Below are positions 10,289 through 18,808 of a stretch of DNA of 64,000 nt, piece after piece. This stretch comes from Parerythrobacter lutipelagi (GTDB taxonomy: Bacteria; Pseudomonadota; Alphaproteobacteria; Sphingomonadales; Sphingomonadaceae). The stretch spans positions 620,001-684,000 of the forward strand of contig NZ_SKCJ01000002.1 in NCBI RefSeq assembly GCF_005434975.1, written 5' to 3'. Every line of letters starts with the position of its first letter. The first letter of the stretch is position 1. The notes below the pieces were generated by a model. It had not been told where the DNA came from and searched no databases. It saw only the letters and a list, made by a program, of their open reading frames with translations. Made by a program: the position numbers and the translations under genes.

Positions 10289-10363
10289 TGGTGGGCGTAG
10301 GAAGAGTTGAACTTCCGACCCCTGCAATGTCAATACAGTGCTCTACCACTGAGCTATACGCCC
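10289..10363 (-). tRNA. tRNA-Val (anticodon GAC)
   Basis: The cloverleaf folds cleanly. Acceptor arm GGGCGTA/TACGCCC; D arm GCTC...GAGC; anticodon stem CTGTA/TGCAG with loop TTGACAT, giving anticodon GAC (Val GUC/GUU); T arm GGAAG-TTCAACT-CTTCC; discriminator A. The 3' CCA is encoded in the gene (10289-10291). Length is 75 bases with CCA. Confidence 0.95.
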
Positions 10364-10442
10364 ACGTCATCGAGTGCGCCGCAATCGCGGCAGGCGCGCC
10401 CTTTAGCGAGGGGCTACCGGCCACGCAAGGGCTGAATGCGGT

Positions 10443-10832
10443 TTAAAGCGATGCAGCAGCTTCGCCGGCGAAGACGCGCTCAACTTCCAGCACGAGATCG
10501 CGCAGGTGAAACGGCTTCGAAAGTACTTTCGCCTGCGGCTGCTCGCGGCTCGCCTTCAAGGTGACCGCGGCGAATCCGGTGATGAACATCACCTTCGTCT
10601 GGGGGCTGATTTCGTTGCAGCGCTGAGCGAGCTCGATCCCATCCATTTCGGGCATCACGATATCCGACAAGAGCAGATCGAATCGCTCGGCCTCCAGCTT
10701 GGGTACAGCTTCAGTGCCCCGATCGACGGAAACAACTTCATAGCCGGCGTTTTCCAGCGCACGCGCCAGGTAAATGCGCATGGCCTCTTCGTCTTCGGCG
10801 AGGAGGATTCGTAGTTTCTGTGGTTCCGTCAT
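10443..10832 (-). CDS. cpdR: CpdR-like single-domain response regulator
   Basis: From the ATG at 10832 the protein is 129 residues: one receiver domain without an output domain. Receiver residues are E13/D14, phospho-acceptor D57 (LLLSDIVMPEMDG), T85 (FITGFAAV) and K106 (LSKPFHLRDL). The strings MFITGFAAVTLKA and VLSKPFHLRDLV are diagnostic of CpdR. In Caulobacter CpdR is the CckA/ChpT phosphorelay-controlled adaptor that primes ClpXP for cell-cycle proteolysis. The frame could extend about 77 codons upstream, but that stretch is not receiver-like. The gene is divergent from the N-formylglutamate amidohydrolase-like gene. Confidence 0.93.
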   Translation of the reverse strand: MTEPQKLRILLAEDEEAMRIYLARALENAGYEVVSVDRGTEAVPKLEAERFDLLLSDIVMPEMDGIELAQRCNEISPQTKVMFITGFAAVTLKASREQPQAKVLSKPFHLRDLVLEVERVFAGEAAASL

Positions 10833-10922
10833 TCCGGCTTGGTAGTCGATTCTGCTTAAGAAATCTTTCGCGATGTAACATGCGCCCTGCTTTGACACAG
10901 CATTGGCAAACGGGCAGCAAGG

Positions 10923-11876
10923 GTGCGAATGACCGAGACACCGCCAAATCGATGGGAATCGCTGTCGCACAGAGGCGGGATGATCCCCGGAACGCGCAGC
11001 CCGGCGTACACGCTTTCGGTTATGGAAGACCTGCCAACCCCGGTCATTCTCGCGGTACCGCATGCAGGACGCACGTATCCCGAGACGTTATGGCAGCGGA
11101 TGCGGCGCCCTGAATGGTCGGCGCTGAGGCTGGAAGACCGCTATGTCGACCGAATTGCCGCGGAGGTGGCGCGCCAGACCGGTGCCGGTCTGCTGGTCGC
11201 ACACGCCCCGCGCGCGTTGATCGATCTGAACCGTGCGTGCGATGATGTGGACTGGACCATGGTGACGGAAGGCGGCCCGTCCGGTCGCACCAATCCGGCG
11301 GGCAACCAGCGGGCACGAAGCGGACTCGGCTTGGTGCCGCGCAGGCTGCCGGGCCTTGGAGAAATCTGGACCAGACCGCTGTCAGGCTCCGATCTCGATG
11401 CCCGGCTCGGGCAAGTCCACACGCCTTACCATCGGGCACTCGAATCGGTGCTCGCGCACTGCGCACAGCGGTGGGGGGCAGCCTTGCTGGTCGACCTGCA
11501 TTCGATGCCGCCGTTGAAGCGCGCGCACCCGCATGATCAATCCGCCAAATATGTGATTGGCGACCGTTTCGGAGCGTCCGCAGCCGACCGCCTGGTCGCC
11601 TGTTCCTTGCGGCACCTGTCTGCCGAGGGCGTGCCGGTGGCGCACAACCGCCCCTATGCAGGGGGATATGTGCTGGACAGGCACGCGAACGTGCGGAACA
11701 ACCGGCACGCGATCCAGATAGAAATCTGCCGCTCGCTTTATCTCGATGCTGACTTTGCCGACACGACCGACGGTGTCGAGCATGTCGCAGCGCATCTCTC
11801 ACGGCTGGTTCGCGCCCTTGCCGAAGAGGTTGCGAGCCTTGGCAGGGGCCGCGAGCAGCAATTGGCGGCGGAATAA
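10923..11876 (+). CDS. N-formylglutamate amidohydrolase family protein
   Basis: Members hydrolyse N-formyl-glutamate (histidine degradation, HutG-type) or related N-acyl substrates. Of 317 residues, the catalytic zinc region VILAVPHAGRTYPE, the segment LIDLNRACDDVDWTM, and the C-terminal NRPYAGGYVLDRHAN and IQIEICRSLYLD are the family signatures. The GTG at 10923 and an ATG two codons later are both possible; a further GTG/ATG near the VPHAG segment would remove a poorly conserved ~33-residue N-terminus. No other hut genes are nearby, so the natural substrate is uncertain and no symbol is given. Confidence 0.88.
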   Translation: MRMTETPPNRWESLSHRGGMIPGTRSPAYTLSVMEDLPTPVILAVPHAGRTYPETLWQRMRRPEWSALRLEDRYVDRIAAEVARQTGAGLLVAHAPRALIDLNRACDDVDWTMVTEGGPSGRTNPAGNQRARSGLGLVPRRLPGLGEIWTRPLSGSDLDARLGQVHTPYHRALESVLAHCAQRWGAALLVDLHSMPPLKRAHPHDQSAKYVIGDRFGASAADRLVACSLRHLSAEGVPVAHNRPYAGGYVLDRHANVRNNRHAIQIEICRSLYLDADFADTTDGVEHVAAHLSRLVRALAEEVASLGRGREQQLAAE

Positions 11877-11891
11877 CCGGGCCCTGAAACG

Positions 11892-11926
11892 AAAAAACCA
11901 CCTCGCGCAGGGGGTGCACGAGGTGG
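11892..11926 (-). terminator. Candidate minus-strand terminator facing the SapC-family gene
   Basis: An 8-bp stem (CCACCTCG 11898-11905 with CGAGGTGG 11919-11926) is followed on the minus strand by six T (11897-11892). An outer pair CCCTGAA (11882-11888) / TTCAGGG (11933-11939) could extend the structure. Confidence 0.6.
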
Positions 11927-12005
11927 CCAAGGTTCAGGGATGGTGCACCGAAATGCACCGTACCGGACAGCGTGAGGGGGGAAGCTGTCCGGATACAACA
12001 AATAT

Positions 12006-12052
12006 GGGGTCGCAGCGGGGCGTTTCAACCCTGCTGCGACCCCAACATTTTT
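12006..12052 (+). terminator. Plus-strand terminator for the amidohydrolase-like gene
   Basis: A 15-bp stem (12006-12020 with 12029-12043, one G-T pair) around an 8-base loop is followed by AACATTTTT on the plus strand. Together with the hairpin at 11892-11926 it separates two convergent genes. Confidence 0.7.
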
Positions 12053-12082
12053 CAGCAATCGGCCGTGTCTGGCCGGCCGGCG

Positions 12083-12856
12083 TTAGCTAGCCGGTGCGAG
12101 GGCCGGACCTTTGCCCTGAGCCTGCTGGCGCGCGAAAATATTGCGCATCAGATCGAGCGAGAAGATATGCGCATGGATCAGCATGAGAAGTCCGTTCTCA
12201 TTCCACTTGCGCAGTTGGTCACCGCGCATTTCGCGCAGCTTTTCCTGATTGACCATCATGAACCCGCGATAGACGTAGGGCTTGTCTGCATTCTGCTCGG
12301 TCGAAATAGCGATTTCACCGTCCATCAGGAGGTCATGTGCTTTAAGCTCGTCAATGAACGCCTTGGTGCGCTGACCGGCCTGTTCGAAATCTTCGCAGAA
12401 TTTCAGAATGGCCTTGGTCTGTTCGCTCGCACCGTCGCCGTCGAACAGCGGCTGACCTTCGTCGAATTCGCCGACCAGATCAGCGGTCGGGTCGAAGCAG
12501 AGAGACAGCTCCTCGGTTTCCTGTGTCAGCTTGGCCAGCATGAAGGGGTAGCGGCGAATATAGGCCGGCAGGTAGATCGGATCGTTCACCTTGCCATTGT
12601 CGTCGACAAAAGCATTCACGCCTTCATTCAGGCCCATCAGTGCCAGCGGCAGCGGATTATCGCCGGACGAGAACACGATCGGGAAGTTACGCTGTGCCTG
12701 AACGAATTCGTCGACCGTCAGCGGAATCGCGTGCTGCGACTTGAGCCAATCGGCGGAGTCCATTGACTTGGCTTTGTAATCCTTATGGTCGCGGCTGTTG
12801 AGCGGCATAAGGTCCTTGTAGAACAGGGGAAGGCTGGGCTGCGGCGCGCTGGCCAT
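12083..12856 (-). CDS. SapC family protein
   Basis: The 257-residue protein matches the SapC family, named after a protein of an S-layer locus. Characteristic segments are PLNSRDHKDYK near the N-terminus, IPLTVDEFVQAQRNFPIVF, YLPAYIRRYPFMLA and the C-terminal LMLIHAHIFSLDLM. There is no signal peptide or membrane span, so the product is probably cytoplasmic; the biochemical role of the family is unknown. The ATG at 12856 has a GGAG site eight bases upstream. It is transcribed alone, between the convergent amidohydrolase-like gene and the GlcD-type oxidoreductase. Confidence 0.9.
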   Translation of the reverse strand: MASAPQPSLPLFYKDLMPLNSRDHKDYKAKSMDSADWLKSQHAIPLTVDEFVQAQRNFPIVFSSGDNPLPLALMGLNEGVNAFVDDNGKVNDPIYLPAYIRRYPFMLAKLTQETEELSLCFDPTADLVGEFDEGQPLFDGDGASEQTKAILKFCEDFEQAGQRTKAFIDELKAHDLLMDGEIAISTEQNADKPYVYRGFMMVNQEKLREMRGDQLRKWNENGLLMLIHAHIFSLDLMRNIFARQQAQGKGPALAPAS

Positions 12857-12931
12857 GGGGATGTCTCCGGATCACAATTGAATGTCTGAACGGCAGGAGG
12901 CGAGCGCCCCCCGGCGCGTGAAGCGCGCGCT

Positions 12932-14380
12932 TTAGGGGCTGGAGCCTTCCGGCGCAAGCGGTACCAGCTTGCCGGGATTGAGAATTCCCTGCGGATCGAG
13001 GGCGCGCTTCACGCTGCGCATCATGTGCAGCGCGACCGGATCGCCCAAGCGGCCCAATTCGCCCACTTTCATCTGCCCGATTCCGTGCTCGGCGCTGATT
13101 GAGCCGCCCCATTCGGTAACAAGATCATGCACGAAAGCGCTGATTTCCTTGCCTTCACTGACTTCCCACTCGCCTGCGACGGCATTGCCGGGGGCCAACA
13201 CATGGAAATGTACATTGCCATCGCCGAGGTGGCCGAATGCGATGGCCGTCGTGTCCGCAAAGCGCGCCTCCACCTGCGGTACGGCGGCTTCGACAAAGCG
13301 AGCCATCCGTTCGATCGGTACGGAAATGTCGTGCTGCATGGCAGGCCCGATCGCGCGTTCTGCCGGCGAAATCGAATCGCGCAGCAGCCAGAATTGCTCT
13401 GCCTGGGTTTCGTTGGCCGCTATCACCGCATCACCGATCACGCCGTTTTCGAACGGTGCCTCCAGCATCCGCTCTGCCAGTTCGGGCAGATCGTCAGTCT
13501 GCCCCTCTTCGGCCACGAGTTCGATCAGCGCATTCCACGCATATATGTCATTCAGTGGAGACCGTGCATCGGGCAGATGATCGAGCACAGCGGCGAGGCT
13601 GTGCGCAGGCAGAACCTCGAACCCTTCGAGGTGATCTCCGGCAACACGCTCACAATGAAGCAGCAGCTTGCGTGCATCGGTGATCGACCCGAGCCCCGCC
13701 CAGATGACGGTGCGCCCGCCGATTTCGGGCAATAGCCGCAGGGTTGCCCCGGTCACCACACCCAGCGTCCCTTCGGATCCGATCAGCATCTGCTTGAGAT
13801 CGAACCCGCGATTGTCCTTCTTCAGCGGCACCAGTGCATCGAAGATCTGCCCGTCCGCCAGCACCGCTTCGATGCCGAGGACCTGCGCGCGCATTGCGCC
13901 ATGACGCAAAACCTGCGTTCCCCCGGCGTTGGTCGAGATCAGTCCACCAATCGTGGCTGACCCTTTGCCGCCCAGGGTGAGGGGAAAGCGGAGCCTTTCC
14001 TTCGCGGCCGCATCGTGCAGGTTCTGCAAGATCAGGCCGGCGTCGCAAGTGACCATCCGCGCATCGGCGTCGAGCGAGCGGATTCGGTCCATGCGGCGCA
14101 GCGAAAGCACGATGGAATTGCCGCTTTCGTCAGGCGTCGCTCCGCCCGACATCCCGCTATTGCCGCCCTGCGGAACGATGGCGATGCGGTATTCAGCGCA
14201 CAGTGCGACCAGGCCGGCCACCTGTTCGGTGGTGGCGGGCGAGGCAAGGGCGAGCGCGGCACCACGGTATCGCCCGCGCCAGTCGGTCAGCCACGGTGCC
14301 ATCTCGTCCGGCTGTGAGGTCAGGCCTTTTTCACCCAGCAGCGCTTCAGCGCGCATGAGAAATTCGCGTCGGTCGGTCAT
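12932..14380 (-). CDS. FAD-binding oxidoreductase, GlcD / D-2-hydroxyacid dehydrogenase type
   Basis: From the ATG at 14380 (MTDRREFLMRAEALLG) the protein has 482 residues. The N-terminal FAD-binding domain has the PCMH signature IAIVPQGGNSGMSGGATP and LGGKGSATIGGLISTNAGG. The C-terminal FAD-linked oxidase domain has FGHLGDGNVHFHVLAP and SAEHGIGQMKVGEL, which hold substrate and metal ligands in D-lactate, D-2-hydroxyglutarate and glycolate dehydrogenases. It probably oxidises a D-2-hydroxy acid and passes electrons to quinone or a flavoprotein; the substrate is not decided by sequence. The frame opens 30 codons further upstream, but that extension lacks family character. Confidence 0.9.
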   Translation of the reverse strand: MTDRREFLMRAEALLGEKGLTSQPDEMAPWLTDWRGRYRGAALALASPATTEQVAGLVALCAEYRIAIVPQGGNSGMSGGATPDESGNSIVLSLRRMDRIRSLDADARMVTCDAGLILQNLHDAAAKERLRFPLTLGGKGSATIGGLISTNAGGTQVLRHGAMRAQVLGIEAVLADGQIFDALVPLKKDNRGFDLKQMLIGSEGTLGVVTGATLRLLPEIGGRTVIWAGLGSITDARKLLLHCERVAGDHLEGFEVLPAHSLAAVLDHLPDARSPLNDIYAWNALIELVAEEGQTDDLPELAERMLEAPFENGVIGDAVIAANETQAEQFWLLRDSISPAERAIGPAMQHDISVPIERMARFVEAAVPQVEARFADTTAIAFGHLGDGNVHFHVLAPGNAVAGEWEVSEGKEISAFVHDLVTEWGGSISAEHGIGQMKVGELGRLGDPVALHMMRSVKRALDPQGILNPGKLVPLAPEGSSP

Positions 14381-14552
14381 TGTCGCCGCTATGGCACAGA
14401 CCGTGCCGATTACGCCACAGTCCCGGCACGAACTTGCAAATATGTGGCGGGCAATTAAGCCGACATTCAACCGCGCCCGCTATTTCCGCCTGATCGTGAC
14501 GACGCTTTATTGGTGCCGCGCACGGTCGAGGGAGTTTGCAAACACAATCGCA

Positions 14553-15134
14553 ATGCCGAATTTTTCTTCCCTTATCCTGCCTTTGGCGCTGCTCTTGCCG
14601 CAGCCTGCGGATGACGTGCCGCACGCTCCTGAACAGCCGAGGCCATCGGTTAATGAAGAGCTGTGGGGCCTGACGCCCGATGCGCAGCCCAGCCAGCCGC
14701 AACCGGCACAGGGGTGGATCCTGTTTGACGCGCAGACATCATTCCCGATCCAGCATCAGGTCCGTGTCGAGCGCCGTGTCATCATTCGTGTATCTCCGCG
14801 GCGGCCAGCCCGAACCGACCTGACAGCGACTTTGCCGCGCGGGGAAATTCCCAAGAACATGGTCGAGCGCAAGATCGGCAAATGCTTGCCGGTCAACGGG
14901 ATCGCCGGGGTCATGCCGACGCAGGACAACCGGCTAATGCTGTTCATGCGGGACCAGCGGATCATCGCGGCAAATCTGGAGAAGGCCTGCTCCGCCAGGG
15001 ACTATTACTCCGGCTTCTATGTCGAGCCGAGCCGCGACGGGAATATCTGCGTCGATCGTGACAAGCTGCAATCGCGCACCGGCGCCAAGTGCGAGCTTAG
15101 CCGGATCCGCCAATTGATCCGGGTCGACACCTGA
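14553..15134 (+). CDS. Secreted protein of unknown function
   Basis: The 193-residue product begins with a signal peptide-like stretch (MPNFSSLILPLALLLPQPADD) and a Pro/Gln-rich linker. The domain that follows has two cysteine-containing segments (KCLPVNGIAGV; KACSARDYYSGFYVEP) and a C-terminal NICVDRDKLQSRTGAKCEL. The pattern suggests a periplasmic or cell-surface domain with disulfides; I do not recognise a named family. The frame is open far upstream, but only the ATG at 14553 precedes a plausible export signal. It is divergent from the flavoprotein gene. Confidence 0.7.
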   Translation: MPNFSSLILPLALLLPQPADDVPHAPEQPRPSVNEELWGLTPDAQPSQPQPAQGWILFDAQTSFPIQHQVRVERRVIIRVSPRRPARTDLTATLPRGEIPKNMVERKIGKCLPVNGIAGVMPTQDNRLMLFMRDQRIIAANLEKACSARDYYSGFYVEPSRDGNICVDRDKLQSRTGAKCELSRIRQLIRVDT

Positions 15135-15275
15135 TCCGGACCTGTTACGCCCAAGCGGCGATTTCTTGACATTTCCCCCTGTGGAGCGCAAAGGCGCGGC
15201 CACTGGCGTGCGGATTTTGCCGCATTGCACAATCGGGCTTTCGGGCCCCTGTATATCCGGGCACATTCGAAACCT

Positions 15276-16751
15276 ATGAACTTTGCCGACCTCGGCCTCT
15301 CCGAACCCTTGCTGAAAGCCGTCGCAGACGCCGGCTACACCACGCCGACCGACATCCAGGCGGAAGCTATTCCGGCGGTGCTGATGATGAAAGACATCAT
15401 CGGTATCGCACAGACGGGGACCGGCAAGACAGCGGGCTTCGTCCTGCCGATGATCGACATCATGGCCGCCGGTCGCCGCCGAGCGCTGATGCCGCGCTCT
15501 CTCATCCTCGAGCCGACCCGAGAACTCGCGGCGCAGGTGGCGGAAAACTTCGAGAAATACGGCCAGAACCACGATCTGAAAATGGCCCTGCTGATCGGCG
15601 GCGTGCAGATGGGCGATCAGGTCAAGGCGTTGAACGAGGGCGTCGACGTTCTCATCGCCACGCCGGGCCGACTGATGGATCTGTTTGAACGCGGCAAGAT
15701 CCTGCTCAACGGCTGCGAACTGCTGGTCATCGACGAAGCCGACCGCATGCTCGACATGGGCTTCATCCCCGATATCGAATTCATCTGTTCCAAGTTGCCT
15801 GAAACGCGTCAGACGATGCTGTTCAGCGCCACAATGCCGCCGCCGATTGAAAAGCTGGCGAAGAAATTTCTCAACAATCCCAAGCGGATCGAAGTCAGCC
15901 GCGCAGCCTCGACCAATCAGGACATCACCGCTTTCAAGGTGCCGGTGGAAAGCCGCCAGAAACGCGAAACGCTCGAATGGCTGCTCAACAACGATCTGGT
16001 CGAAACGGCGATGATCTTTGCCAACAAGAAGACCACGGTTCGCGACCTGAACAAGCATTTGCAGAAGCGTGGCTTCCGCAGCAGCGAGATCCATGGCGAC
16101 ATGGATCAGGGCAGCCGCATTCAGGAACTCGATCGCTTCAAATCGGGTGACGTGAATATCCTCGTCGCTTCGGATGTCGCCGCGCGCGGGCTGGACATCA
16201 AGGGCGTGAGCCACGTGTTCAACTATGACACGCCGTGGCACCCGGACGACTACGTTCACCGCATCGGCCGCACGGGCCGGGCAGGGGCCAAGGGCCGCGC
16301 CTTCACCTTCGTTGCGAAAGAAGATGCCGAAGCGATCGACAATGTCGAGAAGCTGACCGGCGCCAAGATTAACGTGTTCGGCAAGGGCGATGTCCGTGTC
16401 GCGCTGAAAGACCCGTCGACTAGCAACAGTGCCGGGAAAGCCGACAAGGCCGACCAAGCCGACAGTGCGGAGAAGCGCAAGAAGCCACGCGCGAAGAAGG
16501 CCGATGCGGATGAACCGCGCGAAGAAAAGCCTAAACGCGCCCGGGCAAAGAAATCCGACGCCGCACCGCGCGAGGAAAAGCCGAAGGCGCCCCGCCGCGA
16601 CGAGAAGACGACTAAATCGGATATGCCGTCCAAGGCAGCGGCCGAAAAGGCATCACGCGGCCGCAAGCGCCGCAACGATGATGAAGAGCCGGTCCCCGCA
16701 GGCGAATGGAACGGCCCCAAGCCGGACTTTCTCGGCGTCGGATTCGACTGA
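15276..16751 (+). CDS. DEAD-box ATP-dependent RNA helicase (RhlE-like)
   Basis: The helicase unwinds short RNA duplexes during ribosome assembly or RNA decay. From the ATG at 15276 (MNFADLGLSEPLLKAV) it is 491 residues with the full motif set: Q motif YTTPTDIQ, motif I AQTGTGKT, Ia PTRELAAQ, motif II DEAD in LVIDEADRMLDMGF, motif III SAT, and motif VI HRIGRTGRAG. After residue ~385 the tail is a long Lys/Arg/Glu/Ala-rich disordered segment with repeated EEKPK blocks, typical of sphingomonad RhlE-like proteins and probably RNA-binding. A TTGACA-like -35 lies at 15166-15171. Confidence 0.95.
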   Translation: MNFADLGLSEPLLKAVADAGYTTPTDIQAEAIPAVLMMKDIIGIAQTGTGKTAGFVLPMIDIMAAGRRRALMPRSLILEPTRELAAQVAENFEKYGQNHDLKMALLIGGVQMGDQVKALNEGVDVLIATPGRLMDLFERGKILLNGCELLVIDEADRMLDMGFIPDIEFICSKLPETRQTMLFSATMPPPIEKLAKKFLNNPKRIEVSRAASTNQDITAFKVPVESRQKRETLEWLLNNDLVETAMIFANKKTTVRDLNKHLQKRGFRSSEIHGDMDQGSRIQELDRFKSGDVNILVASDVAARGLDIKGVSHVFNYDTPWHPDDYVHRIGRTGRAGAKGRAFTFVAKEDAEAIDNVEKLTGAKINVFGKGDVRVALKDPSTSNSAGKADKADQADSAEKRKKPRAKKADADEPREEKPKRARAKKSDAAPREEKPKAPRRDEKTTKSDMPSKAAAEKASRGRKRRNDDEEPVPAGEWNGPKPDFLGVGFD

Positions 16752-17031
16752 CCCGATTCGCGCAAGATTTGTAGGAATAAGGCGACACGTGTCACCCTGT
16801 TGGATTTTCCACCGGGTTGATTTCGCGCGGATTTAGTATTTCTTACAGGGTTACACGCTGTGCGGGAAAATTGCGCTTGCGCTTTACGTATGTCAGCAAG
16901 CAGAAATTCAATACGGTCAAAGAACGCGCGCAGCTTAGCGAGCGCGGGGCGTGTAGGACAATGGAAAGTCGGAAGCTGGGGTGGTAAGCGGAAAATAGAC
17001 AATGCAATGACGGAATTGCGACAACCAATTT

Positions 17032-18621
17032 TCAAATATTTGCACCGGCGAGTTTTAGTCCCGAACGAAGCATTTCGCGAGTGTCAGTATCCCGGAACCA
17101 GACTAGAAGCTTGTTGAGCTTCATCTCGGGCCTTATCTGCGCCAGCGCCTTTCGAGCCGCGTCCATTTCTTCCAGATGCGCGTAACTCGCAGCAGCAACC
17201 ATTTGCGCGATGGTGAAGTTTTCCCTGCGAAAAATGATCTCGTTTGCCCGCTCGGCCGCCAGTGCAAACTCACCTAGCTCAAAATGACACGCCATCTGCA
17301 TCGCCAGAACATAGATATCCCCCTCCCAGTTTGGATTGAGGCGGATTGCGGTATCGAGACACATTCGGGATTCTGCGGTCTTCTTCCCTTGCAAGGCCTT
17401 GATAGCGCCCATTGTCACTAGCAGTGAGGAATTGTTGGGTGTTTTCGTCAGCAAACGTTCGGCCATTGCCTCCAATGGGTCAAGGTCTCCACCCAAAGAC
17501 GCCATAGCCATGAACAGAAATTGGAGCGTGTTGGAATCCTGTTCCGCGCCGTGCATAGCCTTGCTCGCATGATCGAGGGCAGAGCGATAGACCTCGTCTG
17601 GGTTCCAGTCCCCCGTCTCCAGATAAAGCATTGAATAGTGCCGTGCCGCAACCGCGTGCGCGACAGCATTGTGAGGGTTGAGCGCGATGGCTTTGCCAGC
17701 ATATTCGAGAGCGAGTTTGATCGATTTTGTGTCAAGATTCGTAATAAGTGCGATCGACTTCAAGACATAATCCAATGCCGAGTGATGACCATCAGGAATG
17801 TTCTGCAACCGAACGACTTCTGCTTTAAAAATGTGCGATCGAATTTGGGCTTCGATCGTTGAGGCGATTTGCTCTTGAAACGCGAGCTCGTCCTGCCGGG
17901 CTCCATCGAAGCTTTTGGACCATAATTGCTTGCCGTCGCTCGATTGGACCAGCTTGACCGTTACCCGCAACCGCTCGGCTGAACCACGTACGCTGCCTTC
18001 GAGCCGGTACGGTGCGCTAATGCCTTTGCCGTCGACTTGCGCGGTTCTGGCAACGGTAGTCATTCCGTCACGGATTTCCTCGTTGAGCCCGTCAATAAAT
18101 GATTGCTGATCCTTGTCGGTGCTAAGATCAGCAAAGGGCAGCAACGCAATCTCGGCCATCTCAGACCTGTCAGCAGCAGGTTTCGAAGGTGGCATGTCTG
18201 GTGCCGGAGTATCCTGAGCCTTATTGCTTTTGCCGACAAGTGATTGCACGTCTTGCACAAAGCTTCGCCACGTCGGATCATCCGCTGCGCCTTGCCAATG
18301 CCCAAGTTCAGCGGTTTGGGTGAGTTCAAACATGACGGGTCGTTCGCAGGGTTCGATCATTACCGGCATCAGAGTCTTGTTGCGATAGGCAACTGTTGCT
18401 TCAGCGCGGACCCAACGTGAGACCACCGAGCGCGGCGACCAAAGCACAACGACAGCCTTTGCACTGCGCAAAGCGGCCTCGGTCACCTCATCATAGGCTT
18501 CGCCTGATTTGAGCGTAGCATCCCACCAAACATCAAATCCCTCACGCTCAAATGCATCGGCATAGGTCTGCGCAATGGCTGCATCTTCGCGGTTGTAGGA
18601 AAGGAAAATTTCGGTGATTTC
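17032..18621 (-). CDS. TIR domain / TolB-like domain / TPR protein, 5' end apparently frameshifted
   Basis: The open frame from 18621 encodes three parts. (1) A TIR domain, EIFLSYNREDAAIAQ, GFDVWWD, AVVVLWSPRSV and RWVRAEA, whose Glu sits where NAD-cleaving TIR enzymes keep their catalytic Glu. (2) A TolB/FlgO-like domain (IALLPFADLSTDKDQQ, YRLEGSVRGSAERLRVTVKL, LWSKSFD), as in alphaproteobacterial adenylate-cyclase-like signalling proteins. (3) About 240 residues of TPR-like helices. The frame has no ATG, GTG or TTG before the TIR core; the first usable start is a GTG at 18486, which would delete the first third of the TIR fold. Base use is visibly more AT-rich than the flanks, suggesting transfer. 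It may be a pseudogene or a sequencing error; role unknown. Confidence 0.75.
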   Translation of the reverse strand, partial: EITEIFLSYNREDAAIAQTYADAFEREGFDVWWDATLKSGEAYDEVTEAALRSAKAVVVLWSPRSVVSRWVRAEATVAYRNKTLMPVMIEPCERPVMFELTQTAELGHWQGAADDPTWRSFVQDVQSLVGKSNKAQDTPAPDMPPSKPAADRSEMAEIALLPFADLSTDKDQQSFIDGLNEEIRDGMTTVARTAQVDGKGISAPYRLEGSVRGSAERLRVTVKLVQSSDGKQLWSKSFDGARQDELAFQEQIASTIEAQIRSHIFKAEVVRLQNIPDGHHSALDYVLKSIALITNLDTKSIKLALEYAGKAIALNPHNAVAHAVAARHYSMLYLETGDWNPDEVYRSALDHASKAMHGAEQDSNTLQFLFMAMASLGGDLDPLEAMAERLLTKTPNNSSLLVTMGAIKALQGKKTAESRMCLDTAIRLNPNWEGDIYVLAMQMACHFELGEFALAAERANEIIFRRENFTIAQMVAAASYAHLEEMDAARKALAQIRPEMKLNKLLVWFRDTDTREMLRSGLKLAGANI

Positions 18622-18645
18622 TTAGGCCCCAAATCAGGCTCCGGT
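18600..18645 (-). other. Lost start region of the TIR gene: TTG start, Shine-Dalgarno and one-base indel
   Basis: On the minus strand GGAG (18642-18639) sits six bases before TTG (18632). That frame reads M-G-P-K-K-S-P-K and meets AAATTTTCC at 18611-18603. One extra A there would continue it as I-F-L-S-Y-N-R-E-D, the canonical TIR start. As given, the TIR frame is blocked by TAA at 18624-18622. Confidence 0.6.
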
Positions 18646-18808
18646 TGGAGTTGAAGTCCGGAGGCTAAGCCAGCATGGTATGACCGTCAATTTACTTGCA
18701 GAGACATTCAGCTTGGTTCGTTGAACAGCATTCGTTCATTGCGCCCGAAATCGACGGGTTTTCGATCTTCTCCCAAGGTCGACCTTTGGGCCGTCAGCGT
18801 AGCCTCAC

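Noticed and set aside
10833-10922. CtrA-binding site (TTAA-N7-TTAA) between cpdR and its divergent neighbour
   Set aside because: One TTAA is present but no second half-site at the required spacing.
14934-16457. A 507-codon minus-strand frame opposite the DEAD-box helicase
   Set aside because: Antisense to conserved helicase motifs; no family resemblance.
16256-17035. A 259-codon minus-strand gene overlapping the helicase 3' end
   Set aside because: Most of it is antisense to the low-complexity helicase tail (Phe/Ser/Ala-rich artefact), and it starts in non-coding DNA without a ribosome site.
18600-18621. Programmed -1 frameshifting at AAATTTTCC in the TIR gene
   Set aside because: A -1 slip would indeed join the TTG frame to the TIR frame, but the zero-frame codons AAA-TTT do not form a classical X-XXY-YYZ heptamer and no downstream stimulatory structure is evident; a simple indel is more economical.
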